Assembly (NCBI GenBank): GCA_013368325.1
Contig: JAACJK010000260.1
Span: 1-19,363, forward strand
DNA length: 19,363 nucleotides
Reading direction: 5' to 3'
DNA from: Ephemerocybe angulata
Lineage: Eukaryota > Basidiomycota > Agaricomycetes > Agaricales > Psathyrellaceae
Below, in pieces: positions 1 to 9,949 of the stretch. The notes under the pieces were generated by a model. The model did not search any database, was not told the origin of the DNA, and saw only the letters and a program-made list of their open reading frames with translations. Numbering within the stretch: the stretch's first letter is position 1; every line of letters begins with the position of its first letter. A program made the translations under genes and the position numbers.

Positions 1-803
1 CCCCGCGCCAAGCCTTTGAGCCTCCCTGTGCATCAAACGATCAAAAATCCGTTCCGCTTCGCCGCCTCCGTTCCGCGTCGCGCCCATCATTTCCCTTTGC
101 CGCAGCCGGCCCGTCCCATCCCTTTCTACAACGGTCCTCGCTCCCTTCCTTCTTCCCCTGCATCCTACCTTCTCCCCCCTTTCCTAATCAGCTTCCTTTT
201 ATGCGTTGGTACGTATTCCTGGCATTCAAATGTCCCTCCTTCATCATCTCCTTAATTAATCCTAGCTACACATACTATAGTCTCTAGCTTTATTAGCCTT
301 GTGCAGCCCGCCCCACGCGCATAATCCTCTTCTTCCCGTCCTCGAGGTTAGTCCTATCGCGCTGCAGCCTTGCGTGAATGTAATCCACGTCGCAACCACC
401 GTAAATTTGGGACGGATATGGTATAACAAAAAGGTGGTGCCGATATAGTATATAAAAAGAGTGTGAAACATCAACTTCAAAAGCGGCGAAGTAGAGAGCG
501 TACTAAGTAGCGTAACCAATAAATGAGCGTGAAACCCAACATGACAACCCCCGAAGTAGTACGGGTCCAAATGGAGGCATAGATATAGATAATTAGAGTA
601 GGAAGTCGCTGAAAGGAGTGGAAAGTGGATGTCCCATATAAGGGTCGTCTCGAAATAGTGGTCCATAAGACTGATGTAATTATACTGAGAAATCACTGGA
701 AAGAGTGGATGGTCGAGGACCCATATTCGGTACCTCTCCAAATATTGTTCAAACGGGTATCTTGTGCATCGCCTGCGCATTCCTATGTCCTCCGTCACCT
801 CCG
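1..803. other. No supported gene; pyrimidine-rich then AT-richer DNA
   Basis: I see no gene I can support here. The first 250 bases are rich in C and T on the plus strand, as fungal upstream regions often are. Bases 260-800 are more AT-rich and contain TATA-like runs. A 178-codon open frame on the minus strand and a 79-codon one on the plus strand exist, but neither matches a family I know, shows a domain, or continues through a plausible splice site. The segment lies downstream of the stop codon of gene A (804-806), so part of it is probably its 3' untranslated region. Confidence 0.5.
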
Positions 804-2352
804 TTATACCCTCCTCCAGTCGACGTTCATCGCATCCCCGCGCTCCCCTGCCTCAGCTGCGTCATCGCCTCCACCTTCCCCTTCCACTCCGTGCACGTCC
901 TCGTCGTCGGAGTCGGGGAGGTCCGGTAACATCTCCCCCTCCTCCAACTCCCCTCCACTTACAGCCTCTGCACTGTCGTCCTCACCTTCATTGCCTTCTA
1001 CATCCCCACCTCCCTCTCCTTCCCCATCCGCCTCGCCCTCAGCCGCGCCATCCCCATCGCCTTCGCCTCCTCCTACCGTGGAACTTCCATCGCTTCCTTC
1101 AACTTCAATGATCTCTCCTTCTTCGTTCCCGACCTCAGTTTCCCGTCACCGGTGCGAATACGGGCGCAGGAACGCGCTCGCGACTGTCCTCGCTCCTTCG
1201 AGTTCTCTTCGTCCCATGCGCGTCTCCACACACCTCCTCCTCTGTGAGATATAACCTCTTCCCGACGCGGTGTCCTATTCAACGCCACAAGTGCCATCGT
1301 CATCCTCGTGGTGCGTTCGGACTCCTGTGTAGATGTTAATGACCCTGGACACAGTCCGACGAATGTCCTCTCACCTTTCTTATCGTATTATCCAGAAGCG
1401 TCAGACCACGCAACTGCAAGAGGATGCGCATGCGTTGCCCTTTGATGGTACGCCAACGCAAGAGAAAGCGACCTCGACTACGTCTCCCACCTTGAATACG
1501 CTGGGTTCGCAAGGGCCGTAACTGCGGTTGTGCCGGTCAGCGAGAGTACTCCTCACGGAGGGAACGGTACTCACGTTGTAGACCCCGTTAGCGACCGCTC
1601 GTACGCAGTACTCCACGACGTTGTCGGCCGCGTGGATGAATTCGTCGGGTTGCAGCTTCCGGAGGACGTCGAAGGGGTCCACCCCCGGGAGAAATGCCTG
1701 GTTCTTCTCGTACGGCACGAGAGCCCTGTCCGTGAAGTACCGCGAATGCACCTCCAGCGACTGGTGCCCTTCGTATGGGATAAACTCGATCTGGTCTACT
1801 TCCCTGTCGCGCGCGTGCTGGGCGAAGGCGTCGTGGACCGTCTGAAGCTGTCCATGTATGCGTCATATTCGCTTGACCCGAATCCAGTGACCTTGACGTG
1901 CTGTCTGAGGTTCCTTATCCTGGATAGCCTTTAGACCGAGGAGACGATACACTGTACTGGGGGTCAGTGCCCTTGACGGATTGCAGAGCTGCGTAGGGAC
2001 TTACGGCGACTCCGTGAAGGGTGGTAATAGTTTACCGCACATAACTCCCTGCACTTTGAACACGACCTCGTCCTCCCCGTCCATGATACGAGTCGAAGGT
2101 GGGTACTGGATGTCCATCAGGCGCATTTTGGTCGATCTGGAGGCTTAATATTAGTCGTGTCCCTCTACGGTCGTAGCGGGGGCGTACAGACCTCTGCCTG
2201 CGCCAGGCTCACGAAGCCGTCTGCGATCGTCTGCAGCTGTCCTTTCCCGATGTCGCCCAACAGCCGGGCTGATTGGACACTTGGGTTAGTAGACATCGTC
2301 GGCCATCTGTATTGTACTCACTGGCTTTGTCGACATCGTACTGGTGGTTCAT
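804..2352 (-). CDS. Gene A: conserved fungal protein of unknown function, multi-exon, frame broken
   Basis: I recognise the middle of this protein as a widespread basidiomycete family without an assigned function. The start is the ATG at 2352-2350 (MNHQYDVDKA), about 60 bases below a TATAAAA. Splicing at 2321-2269 joins it in phase to RLLGDIGKGQLQTIADGF. Next come MRLMDIQYPPSTR (from 2126), VYRLLGLKAIQDKEPQ (from 1956), IEFIPYEGHQSLEVHSRYF and FLPGVDPFDVLRKL. After a further intron follows FKVGDVVEVAFSCVGVP and then RILLQLRGLTLLDN, a beta-rich stretch that could be an OB-like fold (inference). The last exon reads as a very acidic tail (LEEGEMLPDLPDSDDEDV) ending at the stop at 806-804. Small frameshifts lie near 1865, 1840 and 1432, and the junction between 2192 and 2126 is not resolved. 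The frame between 1324 and about 1130 is also uncertain. The gene diverges from gene B. Confidence 0.62.
1325..1374 (-). other. Intron of gene A
   Basis: Donor GTGAGA at 1374, branch-like CATTAAC, acceptor ACACAG ending at 1325; 50 nt. It follows the LTLLDNTIRK segment. The reading frame of the next exon is less certain. Confidence 0.5.
1522..1574 (-). other. Intron of gene A
   Basis: Donor GTGAGT at 1574, branch-like CGCTGAC, acceptor CGCAG ending at 1522; 53 nt. It can be read through without a stop, but the translated insert looks unlike the flanks, and removing it joins ANGVYN to YGPCEPSVFKVGD. Confidence 0.7.
1957..2004 (-). other. Intron of gene A
   Basis: Donor GTAAGT at 2004, branch-like CACTGAC, acceptor CCCAG ending at 1957; 48 nt. 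Splicing joins PPFTESP to TVYRLLGLK in frame. Confidence 0.72.
2269..2321 (-). other. Intron 1 of gene A
   Basis: Donor GTGAGT at 2321, branch-like CTAAC, acceptor ATCAG ending at 2269; 53 nt. Joining the exons keeps the frame (A-T-RLLGD), which supports the ATG at 2352 as the start. Confidence 0.6.
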
Positions 2353-2410
2353 TTGATGCGGGTGAATACGATGGGTAGGGTTATGGGGTCTCGACTTTGC
2401 CGTTCATCAG

Positions 2411-2417
2411 TTTTATA
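2411..2417 (-). promoter_or_regulatory. TATA-box candidate of gene A
   Basis: TATAAAA on the minus strand, about 60 bases upstream of the proposed gene A start codon, a reasonable distance for a core promoter. Seen in the sequence; function is inferred. Confidence 0.4.
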
Positions 2418-2489
2418 TCAGATCGATACTGTTTCGATGCTTTAGCCTTTGTCTAATATGGTGTCATGTCTCCATCGTACACGCACCTC

Positions 2490-2509
2490 CTAGTGGCAGC
2501 TAGTGGCAC
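2490..2509. repeat. 10-nt tandem duplication
   Basis: CTAGTGGCAG is followed directly by CTAGTGGCAC. It is too short to interpret and may be chance. Confidence 0.4.
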
Positions 2510-3165
2510 CCGCCCGTATTCCGATCTCCATGCGCAGCCCCCCAACCGCTTTCATCACCCCTCCGATGCATCTAAGTGCCTGCGGTCTGAGTAAGGAGTA
2601 CCATCGGGCGCAAGTACCATGCTGTCGCTGCGCTTCAGATCCTATCGTCGCCTGTTAATCGCTTCGTTCTTTTTTAATTCCCCATATTGCTCTGCGTGGG
2701 GATGGACGTTGGTACCCCAGAAATATAGAGTGTGAGGGACGGATACATGCAGGGGCGCGCGCCCTCGCCTGCCGGTCCACGATCCCTGATCTTAGACTTA
2801 TCTTTGATCAGATAAATAATCGGAGATCTCCGGGGGCATGTGATGTTGGTCTCGTGTCCCAGGTACGACCCTGGCATGACGATGGAATCTGTCTTTGACG
2901 ACCTCTTCTCTTCGGATGCGCACCCTCTATCCGCAAATTGTAGCTCGTCTGAATTTGGGGCTGGTAAGTTGCTGCTAGGCGCCCACATTTCCCTTTTGAT
3001 TTCTTCGTGACACCATGTGGATAGCTTCCTCGATGGAGGACCAGCATGTGTTCCTCGGCTTTCCCAATGCTACGGGAGGGTTCTGTCTTTCCTGGCGACC
3101 TATAACTTGTTCGCTTGTTCGTTTTGGATCCCCCCTCGGCCATCTACCTGACCTTCGGTTTTACG

Positions 3166-6100
3166 ATGTCTACCAAACCGTCTTACGCTGAAGTTGCTTC
3201 GCGATCTCCGTCCCCTACTCTCGTCTCCGTCGCCTGTGCACATTCCTAGTACTCCCACTCCCCGAGGAAAGCGTAAGGATGGGCCTCCAACGTGAAGGCG
3301 GAAACTCCCCGCACCCCCAAACCGGCCAAGCTGATGCATCTCCGAGCAAGCGGTGAGTTCAATTGGCCTCCGCTTGTCTGCACCCCCACCTGATATGCTG
3401 CCTTGTAGCTCTAGTTCGTCTGGATTGTGCGTAGACTCGTCGCGTCTCTTACAGCCCTGTGGCTCTAACGTCCTTTGTTTATTGTCTCAAGTGTCACCAA
3501 GTTCAAAGCCGATGGGAGTACAGTCGAGGTTGAAGTCGACACCGCCTCAGACGACGACTCCGGGCAAGACGCGTATGTTCTCACCCACCCCTCTCTACCC
3601 TTGTTTCCTGACCTTTGGGTGTAGAGGTGTAGGGATGGATCCCAGCGACTCCATGTATTCGGGGAGGGCGTCAAAGAATCGCATTGAACCGGCGGCCCCC
3701 TCGATTATCGAAACTCGAGCCACGGCGGCTCGAAGAGCCTCCTCGCGCGTTAGAGCCGGTGAACCCCCTGCTTCAGGCAACTCTGGAGAACGATCGAGGA
3801 CCCAAGAGACCACTCGCGGCAGGAAGTCCAAGGCGTCCTCCAGTAAGCTCGCGGATGTTGTCCCTCCATCCGAAGTCATGGTCGAAGACGTTCCTTCAAC
3901 CAGTACCAAGAGGTGTGATTCCTGTCCTCCTTCGTACACCTCACATTAACCCTACTTGCAGTAAGCGCCATCGCGCCCCAGAACTCCGTCGTGCTCTCCG
4001 CCAATGAGGACACCAGCGACCATGACGCGTCTAAAAAGCGGTGCGTCGTCGAGTTCACAGCGCTTATTAATTGATGTTCACCCGCATGAACTGCAGCAGG
4101 AAACGCGTTCGCTTGGCCACGGATACTCCCCAGCATGTGCCATCTGACGACGAAGCTATGCCTGGCAACTGGAGCAGTGCGTATAATTTAATGGTACTAT
4201 CGGTCGGCGACACCCACGCTCATTGTCGTTCCCTTAGCTGTTCTCCGACATGGACGCGGAGCAGGGCCCTGTAGCTGCTCAGCTATCCGATGACGACATG
4301 AGTGAAGGCGAGGCAGACTTGTCGCCTTTGACGGATATCGACATGGAAGAAGGAGAGGTTGATGCCGTTTCGTTCTCGGCTGAGCAGGATGTCGAGCTCC
4401 AGGACGCGGCCTCTGCCTCGAGCGACGCCGATGCCGACGAAGGAGACGAGGAGGGTTCGGCTTATGGGCGCGGCTACGTGGGAAGACGACGCCGTCATGT
4501 CTGATGGAGAGAATGTGGGGGAAGGTCGGGAAAGTAGTACCGGGGTCGCGCGAGCGCCATGTCATCCCCGCCAGGACCTCATGATGTACCTTTGCACCGA
4601 CAACGAGACCGTCGGCTACGATTTGGATGACCCCTTCATGTCAGTTGAACACTCTGCACGCCATTGCCCGTATACTGACATGTCTTCCAGTGATGATGGT
4701 CCAGTCGCACCCGGACAATCGGCGGATTTTGAAAGTCCTACAGACGATGAGGACGGAGACCGCCACCACGACGGACCTGCCCCGGCCAATCCTCCCTCCG
4801 TGTCCGAACATGGAGAGGGGTGTGGAGGCGATGACGAAGCCGTTCACGAAGCATCCATATCGGGGTACGTCTCCTACTCTCCGCTGTCTGTCGTGCCCGT
4901 ATCCGTAGTAACAGTGCCATCTAGCGACTCTGGCGTCATACCAAGGCTCCGAAGATGAAGGTGGCAGCGACCGCTGCTTCCGTATATGCTCTCCCCTTGA
5001 CGCAGCCTCGCCCATGGAAGACTCCAGGTGGAGGTCCCACTCCGTCCTGCGAGTAGCTACGATGAGCCGTCGTCACCCGCGACAGCTCCCCTTCTCGAGC
5101 ACCAGCAATATCTACGACGCGGCCTCAGCGGAACAAAAACACCAAGCCATCCGTTCCCGATCCAGGTGCCCGTTCGTCCCTTTTCTTTACTTTCGGGTTG
5201 TGTTATGACTTATCATCGTTTATTTTCGTAGAATCCACCGTGAAGCCGAAGCCCTCTGTTTCGCAGCCTTCGTCCACGGCACATGTGACTCCTGCGACCT
5301 CCGTCGAAGTGCTGGAGGCCAAGTCGAGTCAGTCAACTCCTCCTGCGAACGCTGTATCCTCAAAGTCGTCACCCGCCTCAGCGCGCCGTGTACGCTCCAC
5401 AGGCTCATCAAGGAAGGACACCAAATCCGCCACGACCGCTGACCACGCTCCGCTTCCACCGATAAACAGGTTGGACGTTCTTCGCGACGTCGCAAAGCCG
5501 ACAACAAGGAGAGCAACGAAGCGGGTAGTACACCAGACTCCCCATGCCAAAGACCCAGCATCCTCACGGCTTCCCACTGATTCGGTCGATGTACCTGAGA
5601 ACAACCGTAACACAGAAAGCGCACAGTCACCCGACGGCGATCGACGGTCGTCCTCGACTCGTACGACGTCCCAGCCCGTCGATTCGTCTCCCTCCCCCCA
5701 TCCACGCCGCGATAAGTCCACGAAGTCGAAACCCCTCGCCCCTCCACCGTCTTCGTCTGCTCCCAGTCAGGATGTCAAGCCAAAGCCGATCAGGTCGAAG
5801 GAGCCTTCTGCATCGTCCCGCGCCGTCTGCCACCGTCAAGTCGATAAGTCCAAGCCAACAGTCACCTCGCCTTCTGCTCCGGTTCCCTCCCTCAACCAGG
5901 GTACAACGCCCACTCTTGTATCTTCACCCCCTCCTCCGCCATCCACCCCTCGTCCCAAGTCGTCCAAGGTCCGGTGCCAGTGCAACGCCGACGGTCCGCT
6001 GATCAAGTGTCCACTGCGACATCGCCGCCACACCCGCCCATGTTTCCGCCATCTCGCTCGACAAGAAAATCTGCCTCAAAGTCAGCTGCCAAGAAGAGAA

Positions 6101-7799
6101 CCACCAGCGGAAGAGGGTCGACGTCTACTCCCGATGTGGCTGCGTCCTCTCCAGCTGTCACCTCACGAGAGAAGAAGTCTACTTCGAACACGACCGTGTC
6201 CTCCGGACTGTCGAAGCCTGACCCCGAGCAACCCGTCAGCATCGTCTCCGCAGGGAAACAGAAAGCGTCGTCCCGTACCCCTGCCGCGCGCCCGTCTAAG
6301 GCGTCGGACCCCACGGCTTCGGTAGTTCGAGGATCGAGCCGCAAAGCAGCCTCTGGTAGCTCCCGTTCTGGTAAACGGTCCGCACCTGTCGAATGCAGTC
6401 AAGCCGCCTGGCGACTCCGTTCACGAGGCTGGCGAGCAAGGAGAATCCTCTGAGCCCGTCGCTGGTTCTGCAGTTGAGGCGGGCGGAGGGTCCGAGGATG
6501 CCAAGCCACCTGTGCGCTCGACTCCGGTCGTGCAAAAGTCCGAGGCGGGCGGAGGATCAGAGGACGCCAAGCCGGCTGTCAGCTCTACCCCGGTCGTGCA
6601 GAAACCCAACGCCGCTCGTTCCTTCAAGTCTATGTTCAAGGAGCGGAATCCGGCTGTACCAGGTCGCGCACTCGCGGGCGCGTATTTCAACAAGGCTCGC
6701 ACACCTCCCGAAACCTGTCAGGTCATGGACGAAGCTCTGCAAGACCCGGCCCTGAAGAAAACGTACGAAGACTTAGATCCTGTATGGTTCGTCCTGTTCG
6801 TTGAAAGATAGGTGGTATAAACGACTACCAGCTCTATCGGCGGTTTACAGGTCGGGCAAGTTTCAATTGTGGACGGATGTAGCCGGGAAGGGTACTTATT
6901 CATTCAGCAACTGGATTGACGACTGTCCTCTGCTCGACTACGAGTACGTTGCGATCGCTTCCGTCTGACCGCTCGCTTACCGTTCCTGTATATCCAGTTC
7001 AGCCATAAACGCTATCGTCTTCAAGTCGCCACAAGCAATTCCTCAATCCGTCTCGCGCATCCACGCAGAGTGTGTTGGTGCGCGAGCTCCCGCCGGGTAC
7101 GAAGCTCCAGCTCTACACCAGCGATCGTAGAGTTGCAATCTGTCTGTCCGCGGTCCAGGCGACCCCAGTCGTATATCACCGAGCCCTGCCCCGTCGGCGT
7201 CAAGCAGAAGAAGCTTCATGGCGTATTCCACAGTCAGGAGTTCGAGCGGATGGTAGGATTTGTCTGCTCCGCCTTTCGAAGGAGCTTCTTGGTGCGCAGT
7301 TGGGGATGGACGAGATGCAGTTCTGCTCAAAGTCTTTGTTCGGTGGTAAGATACTTCTAACCCTCGCATATATCGTACCTAACCTCGCATTTATGAAGAC
7401 GGTGATGTTCCCGCCCCTAGAAGATATTCTCCCTCGAAACCGAGTCCGGCCACTGCCTCCGCGTCGGGGTCTACGTCTGCACCTGTTGGGGACTCGTTTA
7501 GCCTTGGCATCGAGGAAACCAGTACGTGTGCTTTCCCTTCTTCTCCACTTTATCTTGCCATATGCTGACGTGATAATATGTGTCCAGTTCCCGTTTACGA
7601 TTGCACCGGGTTCGTTCTGGACCTCGAGCGTGACCTGGACAGGCTCGATCAGCTACCCGGTGGGACGGTGAGATCCCCCGTAATTTCGTTCGTTGTCGTC
7701 GCATACACTTTGTCCGTGTTCCACGGAAAGAAGGGACAGTGGAAGGTTAGTTTCAATATTCGCTGGGTCATGCTTATCGGAAATGGCGAAGCGAGATGA
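3166..7799 (+). CDS. Gene B: large fungal protein, disordered N-terminus and conserved C-terminal domain, multi-exon, frame broken
   Basis: The start is the ATG at 3166 (MSTKPSYAEVASRSPSPT). To about 5165 there are many short exons rich in Asp, Glu and Ser, such as DDDMSEGEADLSPLTDIDME near 4285. From 5232 to about 6475 the product is Ser/Pro/Lys/Thr-rich and probably disordered; the frame shifts near 5970 and 6395. A 22-residue tandem repeat (EAGGGSEDAKP) follows at 6476-6607. The C-terminal part is ordered and spliced in clean phase: FKSMFKERNPAVPGRALAG, then VWSGKFQLWTDVAGKGTYSF, then AINAIVFKSPQAIPQSVSR, then IPVYDCTGFVLDLERDLDRL, ending in KVSFNIRWVMLIG. I recall this C-terminal domain from unnamed agaricomycete proteins; its function is unknown. 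There are three small frameshifts in the exon 6998-7345. The gene runs in the same direction as the Helitron gene and ends about 270 bases before it. Exon borders before 5165 are only partly resolved. Confidence 0.55.
3573..3624 (+). other. Probable intron of gene B
   Basis: Donor GTATGT after an acidic exon (VEVEVDTASDDDSGQD), branch-like CCTGAC, acceptor GTAG. A second AG eight bases on (3631-3632) could be used instead. Confidence 0.45.
5166..5231 (+). other. Intron of gene B
   Basis: Donor GTGCCC, branch-like TTATGAC, acceptor TTCGTAG; 66 nt. Joining gives KPSVPDPESTVKPKP in frame, of uniform composition on both sides. Confidence 0.6.
6476..6607 (+). repeat. In-frame 66-nt tandem repeat, two copies
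   Basis: Copies at 6476-6541 and 6542-6607 encode EAGGGSEDAKP followed by a variable pair and STPVVQK. They differ mostly at third codon positions, which supports this reading frame as coding and suggests a duplication that was then kept as protein. Confidence 0.8.
6787..6850 (+). other. Intron of gene B
   Basis: Donor GTTCGT, acceptor TTTACAG; 64 nt. The phase fits exactly: TG + G gives Trp, joining EDLDPV-W-SGKFQLW. The read-through frame stops at once. Confidence 0.65.
6944..6997 (+). other. Intron of gene B
   Basis: Donor GTACGT, branch-like GTCTGAC, acceptor TATCCAG; 54 nt. Joining gives LLDY-D-SAINAIVF in frame. Confidence 0.75.
7346..7398 (+). other. Intron of gene B
   Basis: Donor GTAAGA, branch-like CCTAAC, acceptor TGAAG; 53 nt. 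Joining gives SLFG-D-GDVPAPRRYS in frame. Confidence 0.65.
7522..7587 (+). other. Last intron of gene B
   Basis: Donor GTACGT, branch-like TGCTGAC, acceptor GTCCAG; 66 nt. Joining gives LGIEET-I-PVYDCTGF in frame. Confidence 0.75.
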
Positions 7800-7937
7800 T
7801 ATCGTGAATCTTTTACCTCAGTAGCCTATCCAGTCGTGCCCTGATACTATATCGTCAACCCGCACTGTCCTGTATATCATAGCTTTCTATCACCTGTGGC
7901 AATGTACAGAGATTAAACGTTTGTTTGTATATGTTAT

Positions 7938-7943
7938 CACGTG
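7938..7943 (+). promoter_or_regulatory. E-box CACGTG upstream of RepHel
   Basis: A perfect CACGTG palindrome, the binding site of fungal bHLH regulators, about 130 bases upstream of the proposed RepHel start. A six-base site can occur by chance. Confidence 0.25.
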
Positions 7944-8046
7944 AAGGCTTCGACTTGTGATTACACGTAATGGGACCGTTCTCCTGACTATGTACCCTTC
8001 TCTTTCGACAGCCACGTCTCTCCTACCATACATCCTCAAACGGTTG

Positions 8047-8052
8047 TATATA
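8047..8052 (+). promoter_or_regulatory. TATA-like site before RepHel
   Basis: TATATA lies 18 bases before the ATG at 8071. This is close for a core promoter if 8071 is the true start, so either the leader is very short or another upstream TATA-like run is used. Confidence 0.2.
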
Positions 8053-8353
8053 CCCTACTTATCCTCTGAAATGCATATCGACACAACTCGCCCTGACGAT
8101 GCGTTACCCGTTACCCGTGATTCTGGTGCCGCCTCCCTCTACGGAGGCGGCGCACATGTGCAGAGAAAGTTTACCTGGGCAGAGCTTGGGCCCTTTCTGG
8201 TGCAGAATGACCTTGACGGTCCCGCCTACGTGTCTGGAACATACGAACTCGTCAGATATGCCCCTCGTGGATCGATCGGGAATATACTCGGCTCTCATGA
8301 CGGTGCGTTTGAGCTGGATGTCCCCTTAGAACTCCTTCTTCCCCCACCTCAAC

Positions 8354-8488
8354 TTGACCGAGCTCAAGTCTGTCGCCAAAGTCCACGGGCTCAAACCGCA
8401 GCGAGGTCAATCCAGGGAATCCATTGTCTCCGTCTTGCGCGAGCATGTCTGTGGTGGTTGTGAACCCCACACGTCCATTTTCACTTGC
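8354..8488 (+). other. SAP-like/CxxC unit 1 of RepHel
   Basis: LTELKSVAKVHGLKPQRG followed by a basic helix and LREHVCGGCEPHTSIF. The first part has the helix-turn-helix-like spacing of SAP DNA-binding domains, which I know at the start of fungal Helitron proteins; the second is a CxxC that may bind zinc. Confidence 0.55.
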
Positions 8489-8768
8489 TCGTCGTCTCGG
8501 GCGGGTCAGCCCATTCCCCGACCAGAGTATATTAACGACGCTATCAGAAGCATTAAGAGCTTCACTCTCGACGAGATCCTAAAGTTCGCGAATATACCTT
8601 CCGATGTTCAGCCCAACGTACGCGTCCGGAGCTCGACTGTTGGCACTGGATGTCGTCGAAGATGCTGGTACTAGAACAGGGACGACCATCCTGGGGACTC
8701 TTTCGTGTGTCACGACGTTCCTTGGATGACGCTAGCCAAGAAAGGTTACTAACGGCACTGTGGTCTGC

Positions 8769-8887
8769 CTGGCTAGTCTCCACGGTGTGGAGTTTCCTGT
8801 ACGTACCTCAAAGGCTGGGGGAATACTGGAGCTTGGAAACACGTGTGCGTAGACTGCCCGTCCTATCATGCCGTGTTCGTCCCCGTT
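8769..8887 (+). other. SAP-like/CxxC unit 2 of RepHel
   Basis: LASLHGVEFPVRTSKAG then, after a one-base shift, GKHVCVDCPSYHAVFVPV. It aligns by eye with unit 1 (LA-x-x-HG, then HVC-x-x-C and an aromatic/F ending), so the two are probably a tandem pair. Confidence 0.45.
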
Positions 8888-8999
8888 ATCAAGCCAAAGG
8901 CTGCGCAGAAACCCAGGGCTGCTGACGTTGAAACCCCATACTGTGGCCTGGTGCCAGAAGAAGATGAAAGGGTGTTTAAATATCCCCCGCCTCCGTTGA

Positions 9000-9720
9000 C
9001 CAACGCCGATAGACTGTCTATTGTTCGTGACTTCTGTGAGGACTTGCGACCCGAACATTTTGAAGAGTCTGGATGCGCGTCATGTGGGCAGTTGACCCTC
9101 CTGACTGAGCTTACGCCTCTCGAGTCGTTAGCGTGTTCGCTCGACCCCTTAGTGGAGCCCGGTCTAGCCAGACGCGAGCGCCATAGCTCGAAGGATCCAA
9201 TTGAATATGAATCTGGGCCCATTCTAGATAAATCTCTAACCGCGATATGTCCTGTTTGTGTCGACGCACTCAACAACGGCCGACGACCCCATAATGCGCT
9301 TGCGAATGGACTATGGGTAGGCCCTGTACCTAGTATCCTGGCCGATCTTACCTACGCTGAGCAGGTCTTGGTTGCCCGAATTCGAACTAACCGCTGCGTC
9401 GTTCGTGTCTCGTCTGCCCCCGGTCGACCGGCGCACTCAAAGATGATTGCTAACGCGATTTCATTTGCGTGTCCTACAATGAAAATTTATCACCAGCTGC
9501 CTCCTCCTCGGAGTGAGGTAGACGAGGTATTGGCCTTCATCTTCACTGGGGTCAACCCACCTGAAGAGGATGAGATCGTCAGGTCCCCGATGCTGGTGCG
9601 CCGTAACAATGTCAAGAATGCTCTTGAATGGCTCAAGCTGAACCACGCCGACTATGCCGATTTACTGATTGACTACGAGACCCTAGGCACCTATCCTGAG
9701 CGCGGATCCGTCGTCAAAGT
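9000..9720 (+). other. DUF6570-like domain of RepHel
   Basis: An unbroken reading frame runs from 8843 to about 9870. It contains CASCGQLTLLTELTPLE, a CPVC pair, NALANGLWVGPVPSILADL, QVLVARIRTNRCVVRV, KIYHQLPPPRSEVDEVLAF and NALEWLKLNHADYADL. This pattern is the one I know as DUF6570, found just before the Rep domain in fungal and other Helitron proteins. Its two CxxC pairs suggest zinc binding. Its exact role is unknown; a part in DNA end recognition is an inference. Confidence 0.72.
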
Positions 9721-9949
9721 AGTTGTCAGAGCGTTGGAGGACGGCACGAATGTAGTCGCGTCGACGACGAGTGTTCATGACACCTTTGAAGACGATGGAA
9801 CCACCAGCGGACCTTGCCCATTCACCGTGAATGGCCTGATCGGGAGCCGTCTTGATAGCATGTCTCTTGACGCCCCGAAGGGCCGCAGCAACTAGGCATT
9901 TACGAACGGGGGATAGTACCGTCTTGGCTGTTGGCCATTCGGACACTCC

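Larger units (their letters stand above)
2353..3165. other. Intergenic region between divergent genes A and B
   Basis: About 810 bases separate the start codons of two divergently transcribed genes, so both promoters should lie here. I see no convincing gene. Several open frames on the minus strand around 2674-3339 overlap each other and show no recognisable domain. Small features are a 10-nt tandem duplication at 2490-2509 and a 6-bp hairpin (TTATCT/AGATAA) near 2797-2814. The last 100 bases before gene B are rich in pyrimidines. Confidence 0.45.
7800..8070. other. Spacer between gene B and the Helitron gene
   Basis: AT-rich DNA of about 270 bases with no gene. It should hold the 3' end of gene B and the promoter of RepHel. 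If gene B is not part of the element, the 5' end of the Helitron may lie here, but the terminal dinucleotide TC is far too common to place it. Confidence 0.45.

Noticed and set aside
262..798. 178-codon open frame on the minus strand with many hydrophobic residues
   Set aside because: No recognisable family, no domain, lies after the stop of gene A, and is in AT-richer DNA where long open frames arise by chance.
1588..1866. Arg/Pro-rich minus-strand frame
   Set aside because: Shadow of gene A, whose real frame here carries the conserved IEFIPYEGHQSLE and FLPGVDPFD segments.
3595..3939. 114-codon minus-strand frame that looks protein-like
   Set aside because: It is antisense to the Ser/Arg/Lys-rich part of gene B, whose flanking splice sites are on the plus strand. 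I cannot fully exclude it.
5975..6215. A cysteine-rich, zinc-finger-like reading (CQC ... KC ... CLKVSC ... CGCVLSSC)
   Set aside because: The overlapping frame from about 5974 is open and Ser/Thr/Lys-rich like the rest of gene B to about 6395; the cysteines are a shadow of its Ser and Ala codons, and the cysteine frame breaks at both ends.
7800..8070. Assigning a 5' Helitron end (TC) here
   Set aside because: The TC dinucleotide is too common and no conserved subterminal sequence can be judged from one copy.
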